Of a DNA stretch of 64,000 nt, positions 54,869 to 64,000 are shown in pieces. The stretch is from Dechloromonas sp. A34. GTDB taxonomy: Bacteria; Pseudomonadota; Gammaproteobacteria; Burkholderiales; Rhodocyclaceae. The stretch covers positions 3,038,001 to 3,102,000 of the forward strand of contig NZ_CP102486.1 in NCBI RefSeq assembly GCF_026261605.1, in the 5' to 3' direction. The position numbers were made by a program, and so were the translations under genes. How positions within the stretch are numbered: position 1 is the stretch's first letter; the number at the start of each line of letters is the position of its first letter. Under the pieces are notes generated by a model that saw only the letters and a program-made list of their open reading frames with translations, made no database searches and was not told the DNA's origin.

Positions 54869-55795
54869 TTACTCCAGACCAAGATTGGCATCGATGGAGG
54901 CGGCATCGGCCAGTGCAACGCCTGTCACGCCATCGGCACAGCGCTTGGTCAGGCCTGCCAGGACTTTGCCCGGACCGCATTCAGCTACAGTGGTGATGCC
55001 CATGGCGGCCATCGACTGAATGGTCTCAACCCAACGCACGGGATTGTAGGCCTGACGAATCAGTGCATCCTTAATGCGCGAGGTATCGTTTTCGATCGTG
55101 ACGTCAACGTTGTTGATGACCGGAATCTGCGGTGCATTCAATGTCAATTCGGCAAGACGGGCCGCCAGCTTGTCGGCGGCTGGCCGAATCAGCGAAGAAT
55201 GGAACGGTGCGGAAACCGGCAGTGCCTTGGCCATCTTGGCACCGCGTGCCTTGCAGGCTTCCATGGCGCGCTCGACGGCTGCCTTGTGGCCGGCAATCAC
55301 GGTCTGGCCATTGGCGTTGAAATTGACTGGTTCGACCACTTCACCCTGCGCCGCTTCGGCGCAGGCAGCCCCAATACCGGCATTATCCAACCCAAGCACC
55401 GCGGCCATGGCACCAGTACCAACTGGCACGGCCTCTTGCATGGCAGCCGCCCGCAGGCGAACCAGCGGCACGGCATCCTTAAAGTCAATGACGCCGGCAG
55501 CAACCAGTGCTGAATACTCGCCAAGACTATGACCGGCGACAACCGTCGGCTTGCGTCCGCCCTTTTCCAGCCAAAGGCGCCAAGCGGCAATGCCGGCGGT
55601 CAACATGACCGGCTGGGTATTGATCGTTTGCGTCAGGATTTCGGCAGGACCTTCGGCGACCATGGTCCACAGATCGTCGCCCAGGGCAGCCGAAGCCTCA
55701 TCGAAGGTGGCGCGAACCACGGCAGCATCGCCGTAGGCGGCCATCATGCCAACGCTCTGCGAGCCCTGGCCGGGAAATACAAAGGCAAAAGACAT
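54869..55795 (-). CDS. fabD: malonyl-CoA:ACP transacylase
   Basis: 308 residues. Loads malonate onto ACP. Signatures: FVFPGQGSQSVGM, nucleophile Ser in VAGHSLGEYSALVAAG, and His in SAPFHSSLIRPA. Between fabH and fabG in the usual order. Confidence 0.97.
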   Translation of the reverse strand: MSFAFVFPGQGSQSVGMMAAYGDAAVVRATFDEASAALGDDLWTMVAEGPAEILTQTINTQPVMLTAGIAAWRLWLEKGGRKPTVVAGHSLGEYSALVAAGVIDFKDAVPLVRLRAAAMQEAVPVGTGAMAAVLGLDNAGIGAACAEAAQGEVVEPVNFNANGQTVIAGHKAAVERAMEACKARGAKMAKALPVSAPFHSSLIRPAADKLAARLAELTLNAPQIPVINNVDVTIENDTSRIKDALIRQAYNPVRWVETIQSMAAMGITTVAECGPGKVLAGLTKRCADGVTGVALADAASIDANLGLE

Positions 55796-55813
55796 GTTGT
55801 CCAGTCTCCTGAA

Positions 55814-56773
55814 TCAGAATTCAAGCAGGGCTGCGCCCCAGGTAAAGCCGCCGCCCACACCTTCCAGCAGAACCTTCTGGCCGCGCTGGATACGTCCATC
55901 ACGGACCGCTTCGTCTAGCGCCAGCGGGACCGATGCAGCTGAAGTGTTGCCGTGGCGATCAACGGTGACGATTACCCGCTCACGGCCAATTCCGAGCTTC
56001 TTGCCCGTGGCGTCGATGATGCGAATATTCGCCTGATGAGGAATTAGCCAGTCGACATCACTGGTCAGGATGCCTGCCGAATGACAAACCTCTTCGGCAA
56101 TATCCGCCAGCACGCGCACGGCAAATTTGAAGACTGCCTGACCATCCATGCGCAGGAAGGGGTCGCCGATGACTTGGCCGCCGCAGATTTGGCCAGGAAC
56201 GTTCAGAATACTGTTCTGGCTGCCATCTGCGTGCATGGCGGTAGCCAGAATACCCGGTTTCTCGGAGGCCTCAAGGACAACCGCACCTGCTCCATCGCCG
56301 AACAATACGCAGGTTCCACGATCTTTCCAGTCGAGAATGCGCGAAAAAATTTCGGCACCAATAACCAAGGCCTTTTTATGGCTACCGGAAATGATGAACT
56401 TCTCAGCAATCCCGAGTGCATAGGTGAAACCGGCGCAAACAGCCTGCACGTCGAAAGCGGTGGCGCCCCGGTTGCCCAGCTTGCCCTGAATCAGGCAGGC
56501 CGTACTCGGGAAGATGAAATCTGGCGTCGACGTGGCGACGATAATTAGATCGAGCTCGCTGGCAGCAATCCCAGCCATTTCCAGCGCTCGCTGCGCGGCA
56601 ACCAAACCCAGTTCGCTAGAGGTGGTACCTGGCTCAGCCAGATAACGGCTGCGAATACCGGTGCGGGTAACGATCCACTCGTCGTTGGTATCGATACCGC
56701 GAGCGGCCAGATCGTCGTTGCTCACGGGATTGCCGGGGAGGCAACTGCCGGTTCCGATCAGACGTGCATACAT
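55814..56773 (-). CDS. fabH: 3-oxoacyl-[acyl-carrier-protein] synthase III
   Basis: 319 residues. Starts fatty acid synthesis from acetyl-CoA and malonyl-ACP. Catalytic Cys in [20 protein letters not shown], His in [14 protein letters not shown], Asn in [13 protein letters not shown]. Abuts the plsX stop directly (56773/56774). Confidence 0.97.
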   Translation of the reverse strand: MYARLIGTGSCLPGNPVSNDDLAARGIDTNDEWIVTRTGIRSRYLAEPGTTSSELGLVAAQRALEMAGIAASELDLIIVATSTPDFIFPSTACLIQGKLGNRGATAFDVQAVCAGFTYALGIAEKFIISGSHKKALVIGAEIFSRILDWKDRGTCVLFGDGAGAVVLEASEKPGILATAMHADGSQNSILNVPGQICGGQVIGDPFLRMDGQAVFKFAVRVLADIAEEVCHSAGILTSDVDWLIPHQANIRIIDATGKKLGIGRERVIVTVDRHGNTSAASVPLALDEAVRDGRIQRGQKVLLEGVGGGFTWGAALLEF

Positions 56774-57802
56774 TCAGAGAGTCTCCACAGCAACGGCTGA
56801 AGCCGCGGCCATTTGGGCGATACGCCCAGTTATGCGTTCCAGAACCCGGTTTTCCGCCGCATCGTAGGCGCGGGAAAGGGCATTACCAAAGGACAGTACG
56901 TCTGCAGAACCATGGCTCTTGACTGAAATGCCCTTGAGGCCAAGCAGAATGGCACCGTTGTAACGCCGGTGGTCGAAACGCTTCTTGAAATTATTGAGCA
57001 CCGAAATGGCAATCAGTGCGGCAATCTTGGTCAGCCAGTTACGCTTGAACTCGCTACGTAAGGACGAAGCCAGCATTTGGGCCAAGCCTTCGGAGGTCTT
57101 CAAGGCGACGTTACCAACAAATCCGTCGCAGACGATTACATCGGCGTCGCCATTGTAAATTCCATCGCCTTCGACATTGCCGATGAAATTGAGATCCGAG
57201 GCGCGTAGCAATTCCGCCGCGGCCTTTACGACCTCGTCTCCCTTGATTTCTTCCTCGCCGATATTAAGGATACCGACCGTCGGGCGCTCGATATGCTCCA
57301 TGGCAGCCACCAGCATGGCCCCCATGATGCCGAACTGCAGCAGATGCTCAGGCCCGCAATCGACGTTCGCGCCAAGATCGAGCATATGGGTATGCCCCTT
57401 GACCGTCGGTAACGGGGCACAAATGGCCGGGCGATCGATGCCAGGCAGCATTTTCAGAACAAAGCGGGAAATAGCCATCAATGCGCCGGTATTCCCAGCC
57501 GAGACGCAAGCGTCCGCCTCCCCGGCCTTGACCAGGTTAACGGCAACTCGCATGGACGAGTCCTTCTTGTTACGCAGGGCGAGCGCTGGCGATTCGTCCA
57601 TTGCCACAACTTCGGAGGCGTGAACGATACGGAGGCGGGGATTTTCAGCATGGCTGCCGAGCAATGGGCGCAAGACCCCCTCCTGACCGACCAGGATGAG
57701 ATTGGCTGCCGAATGCTCCGCAAGAAACTGGATAGCCGCCGGCACCGTCACTGACGGACCGTGGTCACCCCCCATGCAATCGATGGCGATGCGGGTTGTC
57801 AT
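56774..57802 (-). CDS. plsX: phosphate acyltransferase PlsX
   Basis: 342 residues. Makes acyl-phosphate from acyl-ACP for phospholipid synthesis. Signatures: [80 protein letters not shown]. Upstream hairpin separates it from rpmF. Confidence 0.97.
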   Translation of the reverse strand: MTTRIAIDCMGGDHGPSVTVPAAIQFLAEHSAANLILVGQEGVLRPLLGSHAENPRLRIVHASEVVAMDESPALALRNKKDSSMRVAVNLVKAGEADACVSAGNTGALMAISRFVLKMLPGIDRPAICAPLPTVKGHTHMLDLGANVDCGPEHLLQFGIMGAMLVAAMEHIERPTVGILNIGEEEIKGDEVVKAAAELLRASDLNFIGNVEGDGIYNGDADVIVCDGFVGNVALKTSEGLAQMLASSLRSEFKRNWLTKIAALIAISVLNNFKKRFDHRRYNGAILLGLKGISVKSHGSADVLSFGNALSRAYDAAENRVLERITGRIAQMAAASAVAVETL

Positions 57803-57814
57803 GGCAAAAGAAAA

Positions 57815-57843
57815 GGCAGGCAGCCCGAAACGAACCGCCTGCC
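57815..57843 (-). terminator. hairpin between rpmF and plsX
   Basis: Stem GGCAGGC/GCCTGCC with 15-base loop, followed on the minus strand by TTTTCTTTT. Probably a partial terminator that leaves rpmF in excess over plsX. Confidence 0.55.
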
Positions 57844-57856
57844 CCTCAATGAATGA

Positions 57857-58036
57857 TTACTCGCCTTTTGCCTTCAGGACTTTCTTGCCACGGTAAAAAC
57901 CATTGGGAGAAATATGGTGACGCAGATGCGTTTCACCGGTGGTCGGCTCGACGGCCAGCGGCGGGGCAACCAGGAAGTCGTGGGCGCGGTGCATGCCACG
58001 CTTGGAAGGGGATTTTTTGTTCTGCTGAACGGCCAT
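57857..58036 (-). CDS. rpmF: 50S ribosomal protein L32
   Basis: 59 residues: [20 protein letters not shown] then [20 protein letters not shown]. Zinc-binding Cys residues of some L32 proteins are absent, as usual in this lineage. Located between the YceD gene and plsX, the conserved yceD-rpmF-plsX order. Confidence 0.97.
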   Translation of the reverse strand: MAVQQNKKSPSKRGMHRAHDFLVAPPLAVEPTTGETHLRHHISPNGFYRGKKVLKAKGE

Positions 58037-58054
58037 GTTGATACTCCAATAAAA

Positions 58055-58543
58055 TCAGTTCGGCTTGCCTTTAAGCCCAGCCAACTTTGCGAACGGATTA
58101 ATCCGTTCGCCAGCGTCAGCTGCGCCAGGCAAACCACATTTTTCGTGCCGCGGCGCGACTGGCAGGGTCAGAAGGATTTCATCCTCCACCAGATCGACCA
58201 CATTCAGTTCGCGAGCCACCGGCAAGAAATCCCGGGTGTCGTCTTCCAGCTCATCCTGCGACAACTCGGCACCTTCGGGGACGAGCTGCAGCAAATTGTC
58301 GACATCGAGATCAAAAGCAACGGATTTCAGGCAGCGCTGACAGGCCAGCGGGAGAACTCCCGAAACCTCCAGATGCAGCATGAGTTCGCCGTTTGCCCCC
58401 TTGAACCCCTCCAGGCGAAAAGTCACCTCTCCTGACACCTCTGCAAGCAGATCGTGCAGGCGTTCAAGTGCCGAAACCGCCAATGTTCCTTCTAGAACAC
58501 GACCTTCCCGGGCAAATACGAAAGCGTCCGAAATTCTTTTCAA
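58055..58543 (-). CDS. YceD/DUF177 family protein
   Basis: 162 residues with the Cys pair LACQRCLKSVAFDLDV and the acidic DLDVDNLLQLVPEGAELSQD typical of YceD (DUF177), a protein linked to 23S rRNA accumulation and always next to rpmF. Eighteen bases upstream of rpmF. Start ATG 58543. Confidence 0.93.
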   Translation of the reverse strand: MKRISDAFVFAREGRVLEGTLAVSALERLHDLLAEVSGEVTFRLEGFKGANGELMLHLEVSGVLPLACQRCLKSVAFDLDVDNLLQLVPEGAELSQDELEDDTRDFLPVARELNVVDLVEDEILLTLPVAPRHEKCGLPGAADAGERINPFAKLAGLKGKPN

Positions 58544-58653
58544 TCTGAGCTGTTGCGACTTAAACCCGAGATGATATTATTTTTGGCTTTCCAAGTCAAA
58601 ACAAAGTGCTGCTTCAAGAACTATCTGCAACACCTTGTTGTAATGAGTCTTTC

Positions 58654-59235
58654 ATGTCACAGAAATTGATTCTCGCCTCAACCTCCCCTTACCGGCGGGA
58701 GTTGCTGGGCCGCCTGGGCCTGCCGTTCGACGTCGCCAACCCGCAAACCGACGAAAGCGCCTTACCGGGGGAAATGCCCGAGTCGCTCGCTTTGCGGCTA
58801 TCCGAAGCCAAGGCCAGGGCAGTTGCGGAAGCCTATCCAGATGCCTTGATTATCGGCAGCGACCAGGTTGCCACGGTGGGTAGTCAGATCTACGGGAAAC
58901 CCGGCTCACACGAACGTGCCGTCAAGCAGTTGCGCGCCCTTTCTGGGAAAACTGTCAATTTCTTTACTGGCCTGTGTTTGTTCAACGCCCGCACCGGCGC
59001 AGCCGACGTACGAGGCATACCAACCTTGGTAACCTTCCGCGAGCTGAGCGATGCGGAAATCGACAACTATTTGCGCCGCGAACCGGCCTACAACTGCGCC
59101 GGTTCGGCCAAATCAGAAGGGCTGGGCATCGCATTGCTGCGCAGCATGAACGGTGACGACCCGAATGCCCTGGTCGGCCTGCCATTGATCGCGCTTTGCG
59201 ATATGCTGCGCCAGCAAGGCGTGGCGGTGCTTTAA
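58654..59235 (+). CDS. Maf-like nucleoside triphosphate pyrophosphatase (YceF type)
   Basis: 193 residues. Hydrolyses non-canonical nucleotides, probably m7GTP as for YceF. Signatures: [80 protein letters not shown]. Start ATG 58654; the longer frame to 58606 lacks a site. Divergent from the yceD-rpmF operon. Its stop overlaps the next start (TAATG). Confidence 0.93.
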   Translation: MSQKLILASTSPYRRELLGRLGLPFDVANPQTDESALPGEMPESLALRLSEAKARAVAEAYPDALIIGSDQVATVGSQIYGKPGSHERAVKQLRALSGKTVNFFTGLCLFNARTGAADVRGIPTLVTFRELSDAEIDNYLRREPAYNCAGSAKSEGLGIALLRSMNGDDPNALVGLPLIALCDMLRQQGVAVL

Positions 59236-59942
59236 TGACTGGGAATCTCTACCTGATTCCCGTCCCCCTTGGTCCGACACCTCCGCAGGAGTCCTTGCCA
59301 GCCAGTGTACTGGCTGTCATCAAGCCGCTGACCCATTTTGTCGTTGAGCAAGCCAAAACCGCCCGCGCCTTTCTGAAAGCGGTGGGCACCGATACCCCGC
59401 TGCAGGAATTGCAGCTGACCGAGTTAAATGAGCACACTAAGGCCGATGCACTGGATCGCCTACTGGCCCCTTTGCGTAACGGCCAGGACGTCGGCTTGCT
59501 TTCCGAGGCGGGCTGTCCAGCCGTCGCCGACCCCGGAGCCAATCTGGTCGCACTAGCCCAGAGCGAGAATATTCGGGTCGTACCCTTGATTGGCCCCTCT
59601 TCCCTGCTTCTGGCCCTGATGGCTTCGGGCCTGAACGGCCAGCGTTTTGCCTTCCAGGGTTACCTGCCAGCAAAAGAGGCCGGGCGAACGAAGGCCTTGC
59701 GCGACCTCGAAAGCGAATCACGCAAACGGAAGCAGACGCAGATCTTCATCGAGACGCCCTATCGCAACCGGCAGATGTTCGACAGCATCTTGCAGTCTTG
59801 CCAACCCGGAACCCGGCTTGCCGTCGCGACCGACCTGACCCTACCGGCCGAGTCGGTACTGACGCGGTCAATAGAGCAGTGGAAAAAACAAACGCCGCCC
59901 GAAATCGAGCGGCGTCCGACTGTGTTCCTGATGCTTGCATGA
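59235..59942 (+). CDS. SAM-dependent methyltransferase, RsmI-like tetrapyrrole methylase fold
   Basis: 235 residues: NLYLIPVPLGPTPPQESLPA, VVEQAKTARAFLKAVG, DVGLLSEAGCPAVADPGANL, VPLIGPSSLLLALMASGLNG, FIETPYRNRQMFDSIL. Resembles RsmI (16S rRNA ribose methylation) but is shorter and has diverged in the first motif, a known paralogue found next to maf in betaproteobacteria. Substrate unassigned. Coupled to maf. Confidence 0.88.
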   Translation: MTGNLYLIPVPLGPTPPQESLPASVLAVIKPLTHFVVEQAKTARAFLKAVGTDTPLQELQLTELNEHTKADALDRLLAPLRNGQDVGLLSEAGCPAVADPGANLVALAQSENIRVVPLIGPSSLLLALMASGLNGQRFAFQGYLPAKEAGRTKALRDLESESRKRKQTQIFIETPYRNRQMFDSILQSCQPGTRLAVATDLTLPAESVLTRSIEQWKKQTPPEIERRPTVFLMLA

Positions 59943-59945
59943 GCT

Positions 59946-60908
59946 TTATTGAAGGCGCACGCTATGGGCGCCCTCTGAAACACCGTTCCAGAAACCGGCG
60001 AAGGTACTAGCCCCCAGTCGCTTGGCAAAGCGTTCGGCAATATTGTCCTTCACGGAATAGTCGAGTACTTTTTCCGCTTTCACAATGTCTCGTGCCACCG
60101 AGTCTACGCTGCCAAAGTCATCGGCCAGGCCGAGTTCGACACTCTGCACCCCGGTCCACATCAACCCCGAAAACATATCGGGAGACTCCTTGAGCCGCTT
60201 ACCGCGCCCAGCCTTGACGACTTCAATGAATTGTTTGTGGATATCGTTGAGCAAGACTTGAGCGTGTTCTTTATGCTGGGGCGCCTGGGGCGAGAAAGGA
60301 TCGAGAAAACCTTTGTTGTCGCCGGCTGTCAGCAGACGGCGCTCGACCCCCAGTTTGTCCATCGTCCCGGTAAAGCCAAAACCGTCCATCAGCACACCAA
60401 TCGAGCCGACGATACTGGCCTTGTTGACATAAATCTTGTCCGCGGCCGCTGCCACGAAATAGCCGCCCGAGGCGCACATGTCCTCGACCACTGCATAAAG
60501 CACCTTGTCCGGGTACTTGACCCGCAGGCGACGGATCTCGTCACTGATGATTCCAGCCTGCACAGGGCTTCCGCCCGGGCTATTGATGCGCAGGATAATG
60601 CCGACCGAATTTTTTGCCTCGAAAGCACTATTGAGGGCGGCGATCATATTTTCCCCGTTGGCCTCCCCCTTGGACTGAATGACGCCATTCAGGTTAACCA
60701 GCGCCGTATGGCGCTCCTGGTGCTCGACATCAGCCCCCCAATCGACGACGGCAACCAGAACAACGAGCAAGTAGGCAAAACCCAGGAATTTGAAAAAAAC
60801 ACCCCAGCGCCGGCGGGAGCGCTGCTCCTCGAGCGCCGCGAAGGCGAGCTTTTCAAGGGTCTGACGCTCCCAGCCGGGAGTGCCATTAGTGGGTTGGGGG
60901 CTATCCAT
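59946..60908 (-). CDS. S49 family signal peptide peptidase (SppA-like)
   Basis: 320 residues, short-form SppA. One N-terminal membrane anchor (FFKFLGFAYLLVVLVAVVDW), then a crotonase-like protease domain with nucleophile Ser in VEDMCASGGYFVAAAADKIY and the general-base Lys region in NKASIVGSIGVLMDGFGF. Degrades cleaved signal peptides in the membrane. Its start overlaps the stop of the Rieske gene. Confidence 0.95.
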   Translation of the reverse strand: MDSPQPTNGTPGWERQTLEKLAFAALEEQRSRRRWGVFFKFLGFAYLLVVLVAVVDWGADVEHQERHTALVNLNGVIQSKGEANGENMIAALNSAFEAKNSVGIILRINSPGGSPVQAGIISDEIRRLRVKYPDKVLYAVVEDMCASGGYFVAAAADKIYVNKASIVGSIGVLMDGFGFTGTMDKLGVERRLLTAGDNKGFLDPFSPQAPQHKEHAQVLLNDIHKQFIEVVKAGRGKRLKESPDMFSGLMWTGVQSVELGLADDFGSVDSVARDIVKAEKVLDYSVKDNIAERFAKRLGASTFAGFWNGVSEGAHSVRLQ

Positions 60909-61260
60909 GATTATTTTGTTGGTCCAGAAAAATGTTGCCTTCGATCTCGCTGACGCTGAGAGGTTTCAAACCCTTCCCCTGGCACCGTCCACCGAGACAT
61001 CTGCCCGTTTCCGGAGCATAAAGCGCGCCATGAATCGAGCAAATTAAGTATAGCTTGGAATCATCGAAGAACTGTCCGGGCAACCAGTCGAGTTGCGCCG
61101 GAACGTGGCCGCATTCATTCAAATAGCCATAAACCCGGCCATGGAAACGAACCACGAAGGCTGGTACGTCTCGCTCGTAACGTTTGATGGTAAAGCGGAC
61201 ACCGTTGCCCGCTTCGACAAGGTCTTGACTGGCGCAGATCAGGCGAAGCTCGTCAGCCAT
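60901..61260 (-). CDS. Rieske [2Fe-2S] ferredoxin-like protein
   Basis: 119 residues. Rieske cluster ligands C-x-H in YLNECGHVPAQLDW and C-x2-H in LYLICSIHGALYAPETGRCL, with further Cys residues nearby. Soluble single-domain electron carrier; the partner is unknown. It overlaps both the HAD gene upstream and sppA downstream, so the rluC-HAD-Rieske-sppA set is one operon. Confidence 0.92.
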   Translation of the reverse strand: MADELRLICASQDLVEAGNGVRFTIKRYERDVPAFVVRFHGRVYGYLNECGHVPAQLDWLPGQFFDDSKLYLICSIHGALYAPETGRCLGGRCQGKGLKPLSVSEIEGNIFLDQQNNHG

Positions 61261-61889
61261 TGGTCGAGTTCCCGAACGCTATGCAGACAAGCCAATGGCT
61301 TGTGCTCAAGCAGATGCTCGTGCGGATGCGCACCGTAAGTTACTGCCAGGCTGTCGACACCGGCATTGCTCGCCATCAACAGGTCGTGCGAAGTATCGCC
61401 AATCATCACCGTCGAAGCAGCCGCAACGCCAAACTCCGCCATCAGTTCGTCGAGCATCTGCGGGTGCGGTTTGGACTGGCATTCATCGGCGCAGCGCGAA
61501 GCCTGGAATAGCGGCCGCAAACCGGAGTGATCGAGCGCTCGATCAAGACCTTGGCGACTCTTCCCGGTCGCCACACTCAGAATATGGCCGGCTGCCTGGA
61601 GGCGAGCCAGCATTTCACGAACACAGGGGAACAAGGTCAGTTGATGATCACCAGACAGATAATGGAAGCGATAGCGCTCGACCATGGCCTGATAGCTATC
61701 CGGCTGAAGGTCGGGCACGGCGTGGCGCAGGGCGTCGGCCAAGCCAAGCCCGATCACATGGCGGGCGCGTGCATCATCGGGAATCGCCAGTCCGAGGTCG
61801 CGACAGGCCGACTGGATCGCCAAAACAATCGCGCCCGCGGAGTCAAGCAGTGTGCCATCCCAATCAAAAACAACAAGCTCGTATTTCAT
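61239..61889 (-). CDS. HAD-family hydrolase (phosphoglycolate phosphatase-like)
   Basis: 216 residues. HAD motif I VVFDWDGTLLDS, motif II ILSVATGKSRQGLDRALD, motif III Lys in CQSKPHPQML, motif IV VMIGDTSHDLLMASNAGVDS. Helical cap of the Gph/PGMB group. It follows rluC with an ATGA-type overlap, an arrangement seen widely in proteobacteria. Substrate not certain. Confidence 0.9.
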   Translation of the reverse strand: MKYELVVFDWDGTLLDSAGAIVLAIQSACRDLGLAIPDDARARHVIGLGLADALRHAVPDLQPDSYQAMVERYRFHYLSGDHQLTLFPCVREMLARLQAAGHILSVATGKSRQGLDRALDHSGLRPLFQASRCADECQSKPHPQMLDELMAEFGVAAASTVMIGDTSHDLLMASNAGVDSLAVTYGAHPHEHLLEHKPLACLHSVRELDQWLTSFA

Positions 61890-62902
61890 TTGCCTGACGT
61901 ACCCTTTGCAAAAATATCGCCAACATTCTCAGCGCTGAATTCCCGTGCCTGTTGCTGGTCGACCGCAGCAATATAGGATTTGATCCCGTCAGGTAGTGCT
62001 GCGACGCATTCCATCGGTGTCGCTGTCAGCGGATGGCGGAAAACCATCCGCCAGGCATGCAGCGCCATACGTTTTAGTCCGTCGCGCTTCAGGCTCCTAT
62101 TGAGTATGAAATCGCCATATTTTTCGTCACCCAGAATCGGGAAGCCAAGGTGCGAGAGATGAACGCGTATTTGATGCGTCCGTCCGGTTTTTAGTTGCGC
62201 TTCAAGCAGGCTCATCTCGGGCCAACGCGCCAGCAGCCGAAAAACAGTATGCGACGGCTTGCCTTCGGAATTGACCGAAACCCGCCGCTCGCCGCTTTCA
62301 GTAAGGAATTTGTATAAAGGCAGTTTGACGTGCTGGGTATTGTTCATCCAGCGCCCCTTAACCAATACCAGGTAACGTTTGTCAGCACCGGCGCCGTGCT
62401 CGCGAAACATATCGTGTAGCGCAGTCAGGGCGAGTCGTTTTTTTCCGACGAGAAGAATGCCGGAGGTTTCGCGGTCGAGTCGATGCGCCAGTTCCAAAAA
62501 CTTGGCCAGTGGTCGTTGTCGACGCAAGGCTTCGATGACGCCGAAGCTGACCCCGCTGCCACCATGCACCGCGATACCTTCAGGCTTGTCGATGACCAGC
62601 AGCGCATCGTCTTCATAGATGATTGGGAGATCGACGCGCTGCTTGGCAGCCTCGTCGACTTCGTTTTGTGGACGCTCGGCGAGGCGAATCGGCGGAATGC
62701 GTAATTTGTCGCCGGCACGTAGGCGATAGGTCGCATCGACCCGCCCGCTATTCACCCGTACTTCGCCGCTACGCAGAATGCGATAGAGATGACTCTTCGG
62801 CACCCCCTTGCAAACGCGAATCAAAAAGTTGTCGAGACGCTGGCCCTGCTCTTCTTCGCCGATCACCAGATGGGTGACGGAATTGTTACCAGCACTGTTC
62901 AT
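61886..62902 (-). CDS. rluC: 23S rRNA pseudouridine synthase RluC
   Basis: 338 residues. Makes pseudouridine at 23S rRNA positions 955, 2504 and 2580 in E. coli. N-terminal S4 domain (QRLDNFLIRVCKGVPKSHLY), catalytic Asp in AHRLDRETSGILLVGKKR, and C-terminal AQLKTGRTHQIRVHLSHLGF. Divergent from rne, an arrangement conserved in gamma- and betaproteobacteria. Confidence 0.95.
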   Translation of the reverse strand: MNSAGNNSVTHLVIGEEEQGQRLDNFLIRVCKGVPKSHLYRILRSGEVRVNSGRVDATYRLRAGDKLRIPPIRLAERPQNEVDEAAKQRVDLPIIYEDDALLVIDKPEGIAVHGGSGVSFGVIEALRRQRPLAKFLELAHRLDRETSGILLVGKKRLALTALHDMFREHGAGADKRYLVLVKGRWMNNTQHVKLPLYKFLTESGERRVSVNSEGKPSHTVFRLLARWPEMSLLEAQLKTGRTHQIRVHLSHLGFPILGDEKYGDFILNRSLKRDGLKRMALHAWRMVFRHPLTATPMECVAALPDGIKSYIAAVDQQQAREFSAENVGDIFAKGTSGK

Positions 62903-63299
62903 TTTCTAATATACTGCCCACGTTTTACGTCTCGGTTTGCAAGAGATTCCGAACCATCAGACCGTTTGCCTCGCACTGAAAGCGCGACCGCCACGCGGCA
63001 GGCTCCGAAGTCTCTCTTGCGCGACTTGCACAAGCCAGACCAACGTAAAACGACTGGTTAAGTTCACTCACCAAAAGTAGTGATGTTAATGGATTAGCCC
63101 GCCGTAAGCACGCACGGATTGCCCGTTGCAGGAATTTTCAGGTTGCGCATTTCAAGAAAAAGCACGCAACCGTTGTTGATCAGCACTTTCATCGTCGCCA
63201 TCGCCATTTACCTATGACGCAACCCGATAACTGAAACTGTCGCTGCCCTGTACGGGTGTTCCGTTGCAGCGTGCCCTGGTGCGCTGGAGCCCCAAAACA
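62903..63299. promoter_or_regulatory. rluC-rne intergenic region/rne leader
   Basis: 397 bp without a supportable gene. In E. coli the matching region holds the long rne 5' leader through which RNase E autoregulates; a similar role is likely by position. I could not fold it reliably. Confidence 0.5.
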
Positions 63300-64000
63300 A
63301 TGAAACGCATGCTATTCAATGCGACACAGGCGGAAGAACTCCGTGTCGCCATTGTCGATGGTCAGAAACTGATTGATCTCGACATTGAATCCGCCAGCAA
63401 AGAGCAACGCAAGAGCAACATTTACAAGGGTGTCATCACCCGCATCGAACCCAGCCTCGAAGCCTGCTTCGTCGACTATGGTGCCGATCGCCATGGTTTC
63501 CTGCCCTTCAAGGAAGTCTCGCGCGCTTACTTTCAGCCCGGTGTCGAAGTTTCCCGCGCCAAGATCAACGAAGCGCTGAAAGAAGGCCAAGAACTGATCG
63601 TCCAGGTCGACAAGGACGAGCGTGGCAACAAGGGTGCCGCCCTCACCACCTATGTTTCCCTGGCTGGCCGCTATCTGGTTCTGATGCCGAACAACCCGCG
63701 CGGCGGCGGCGTCTCCCGTCGAGTTGACGGTGACGAGCGCGCCGAATTGCGCGACACCATGGATCAACTCGAAGTGCCCAACGGCATGAGCCTGATCGCA
63801 CGCACTGCGGCCATCGGCCGCCAGGCTGAAGAACTGCAGTGGGATTTGAACTATCTGCTGCAACTATGGACTGCCATTGAAGGCGCCGCCAAGCAACAGA
63901 ACGGGGCTTTCCTGATTTATCTCGAAGGTAGCCTGGTAATTCGCGCCATTCGCGACTACTTCCATTCGGAAATCGGCGAAATCCTCATCGACACCGACGA
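63300..64000 (+). CDS. rne: ribonuclease E (3' partial)
   Basis: The first 233 residues are visible and the gene runs off the window. Core of the RNA degradosome, endonuclease for mRNA decay and rRNA/tRNA processing. N-terminus [21 protein letters not shown]1 domain ([20 protein letters not shown] then [17 protein letters not shown]), RNase H-like part ([20 protein letters not shown]). ATG 63300 follows a divergent rluC. Could in principle be RNase G, but the position and the S1 start favour RNase E. Confidence 0.95.
   Translation, partial: MKRMLFNATQAEELRVAIVDGQKLIDLDIESASKEQRKSNIYKGVITRIEPSLEACFVDYGADRHGFLPFKEVSRAYFQPGVEVSRAKINEALKEGQELIVQVDKDERGNKGAALTTYVSLAGRYLVLMPNNPRGGGVSRRVDGDERAELRDTMDQLEVPNGMSLIARTAAIGRQAEELQWDLNYLLQLWTAIEGAAKQQNGAFLIYLEGSLVIRAIRDYFHSEIGEILIDTD

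Overview
The window looks like a chromosomal segment of a GC-rich betaproteobacterium, most likely Rhodocyclales (Dechloromonas/Azonexus/Zoogloea-like). The evidence is the earP-efp pair, a DUF4845 gene between lepB and rnc, the lepA-lepB-rnc-era-recO-pdxJ-acpS-nagZ order, a YgfX-like gene beside nadB, and a polyhydroxyalkanoate (PHA) synthase. This placement is inferred from gene content; no marker gene was compared.

Region 1 (1-9.2 kb) is signalling and membrane: a 5'-truncated hybrid sensor kinase, an NtrC-type sigma54 activator directly after it, a CPA1-like cation/proton antiporter, a degenerate EF-hand protein and a membrane-bound PAS-GGDEF diguanylate cyclase split by a 1-base frameshift.

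Region 2 (9-34 kb) is an accessory 'envelope/stress' island made of many small genes: three BON proteins, two DUF1328 and one DUF3096 membrane peptides, PRC-barrel, DUF6496, DUF421, DUF883, OsmC, ferritin-like and CBS proteins, two phospholipase-D proteins (one fused to a VTT membrane domain), a transglutaminase, an SDR-SPW-VKOR fusion, a Crp/Fnr regulator, an orphan CcoQ-like peptide, two paralogous four-cysteine secreted proteins and a PHA synthase. Reading between these genes shows a repeated architecture: -24/-12 (sigma54) promoters of the type TGGCAC-N5-TTGCT, several preceded about 75-150 bp upstream by a palindrome built from CGGTAA/TTACCG half-sites. At three loci (about 11.6, 22.1 and 30.0 kb) one central palindrome sits between two divergent sigma54 promoters. 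I propose a single sigma54 regulon, with the NtrC-type regulator at 2709-4178 as the obvious candidate activator (inference).

Region 3 (34-64 kb) is housekeeping: a tRNA Leu/Gly/Cys/Gly cluster with pgsA-uvrC; uracil-DNA glycosylase; earP-efp; a tightly coupled minus-strand run rnc-era-recO-pdxJ-acpS-nagZ in which successive genes overlap by ATGA; lepB, lepA, mucD (degP-like), rseC and rpoE, with no rseA or rseB; divergent nadB; the rpmF-plsX-fabH-fabD-fabG-acpP-fabF lipid operon; maf and a tetrapyrrole-methylase paralogue; rluC-HAD-Rieske-sppA; and the 5' end of rne.

Sequence quality matters here. At least five protein-coding breaks are each repaired by adding one G or C to a G/C run (near 8673, 13951, 14051-14064, 38991 and 51258). 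One gene also contains an exact 190-bp tandem duplication, and the DUF421 gene has a TAA in place of a likely GAA. These may be consensus errors rather than biology, and I annotate the genes as they would read if repaired.
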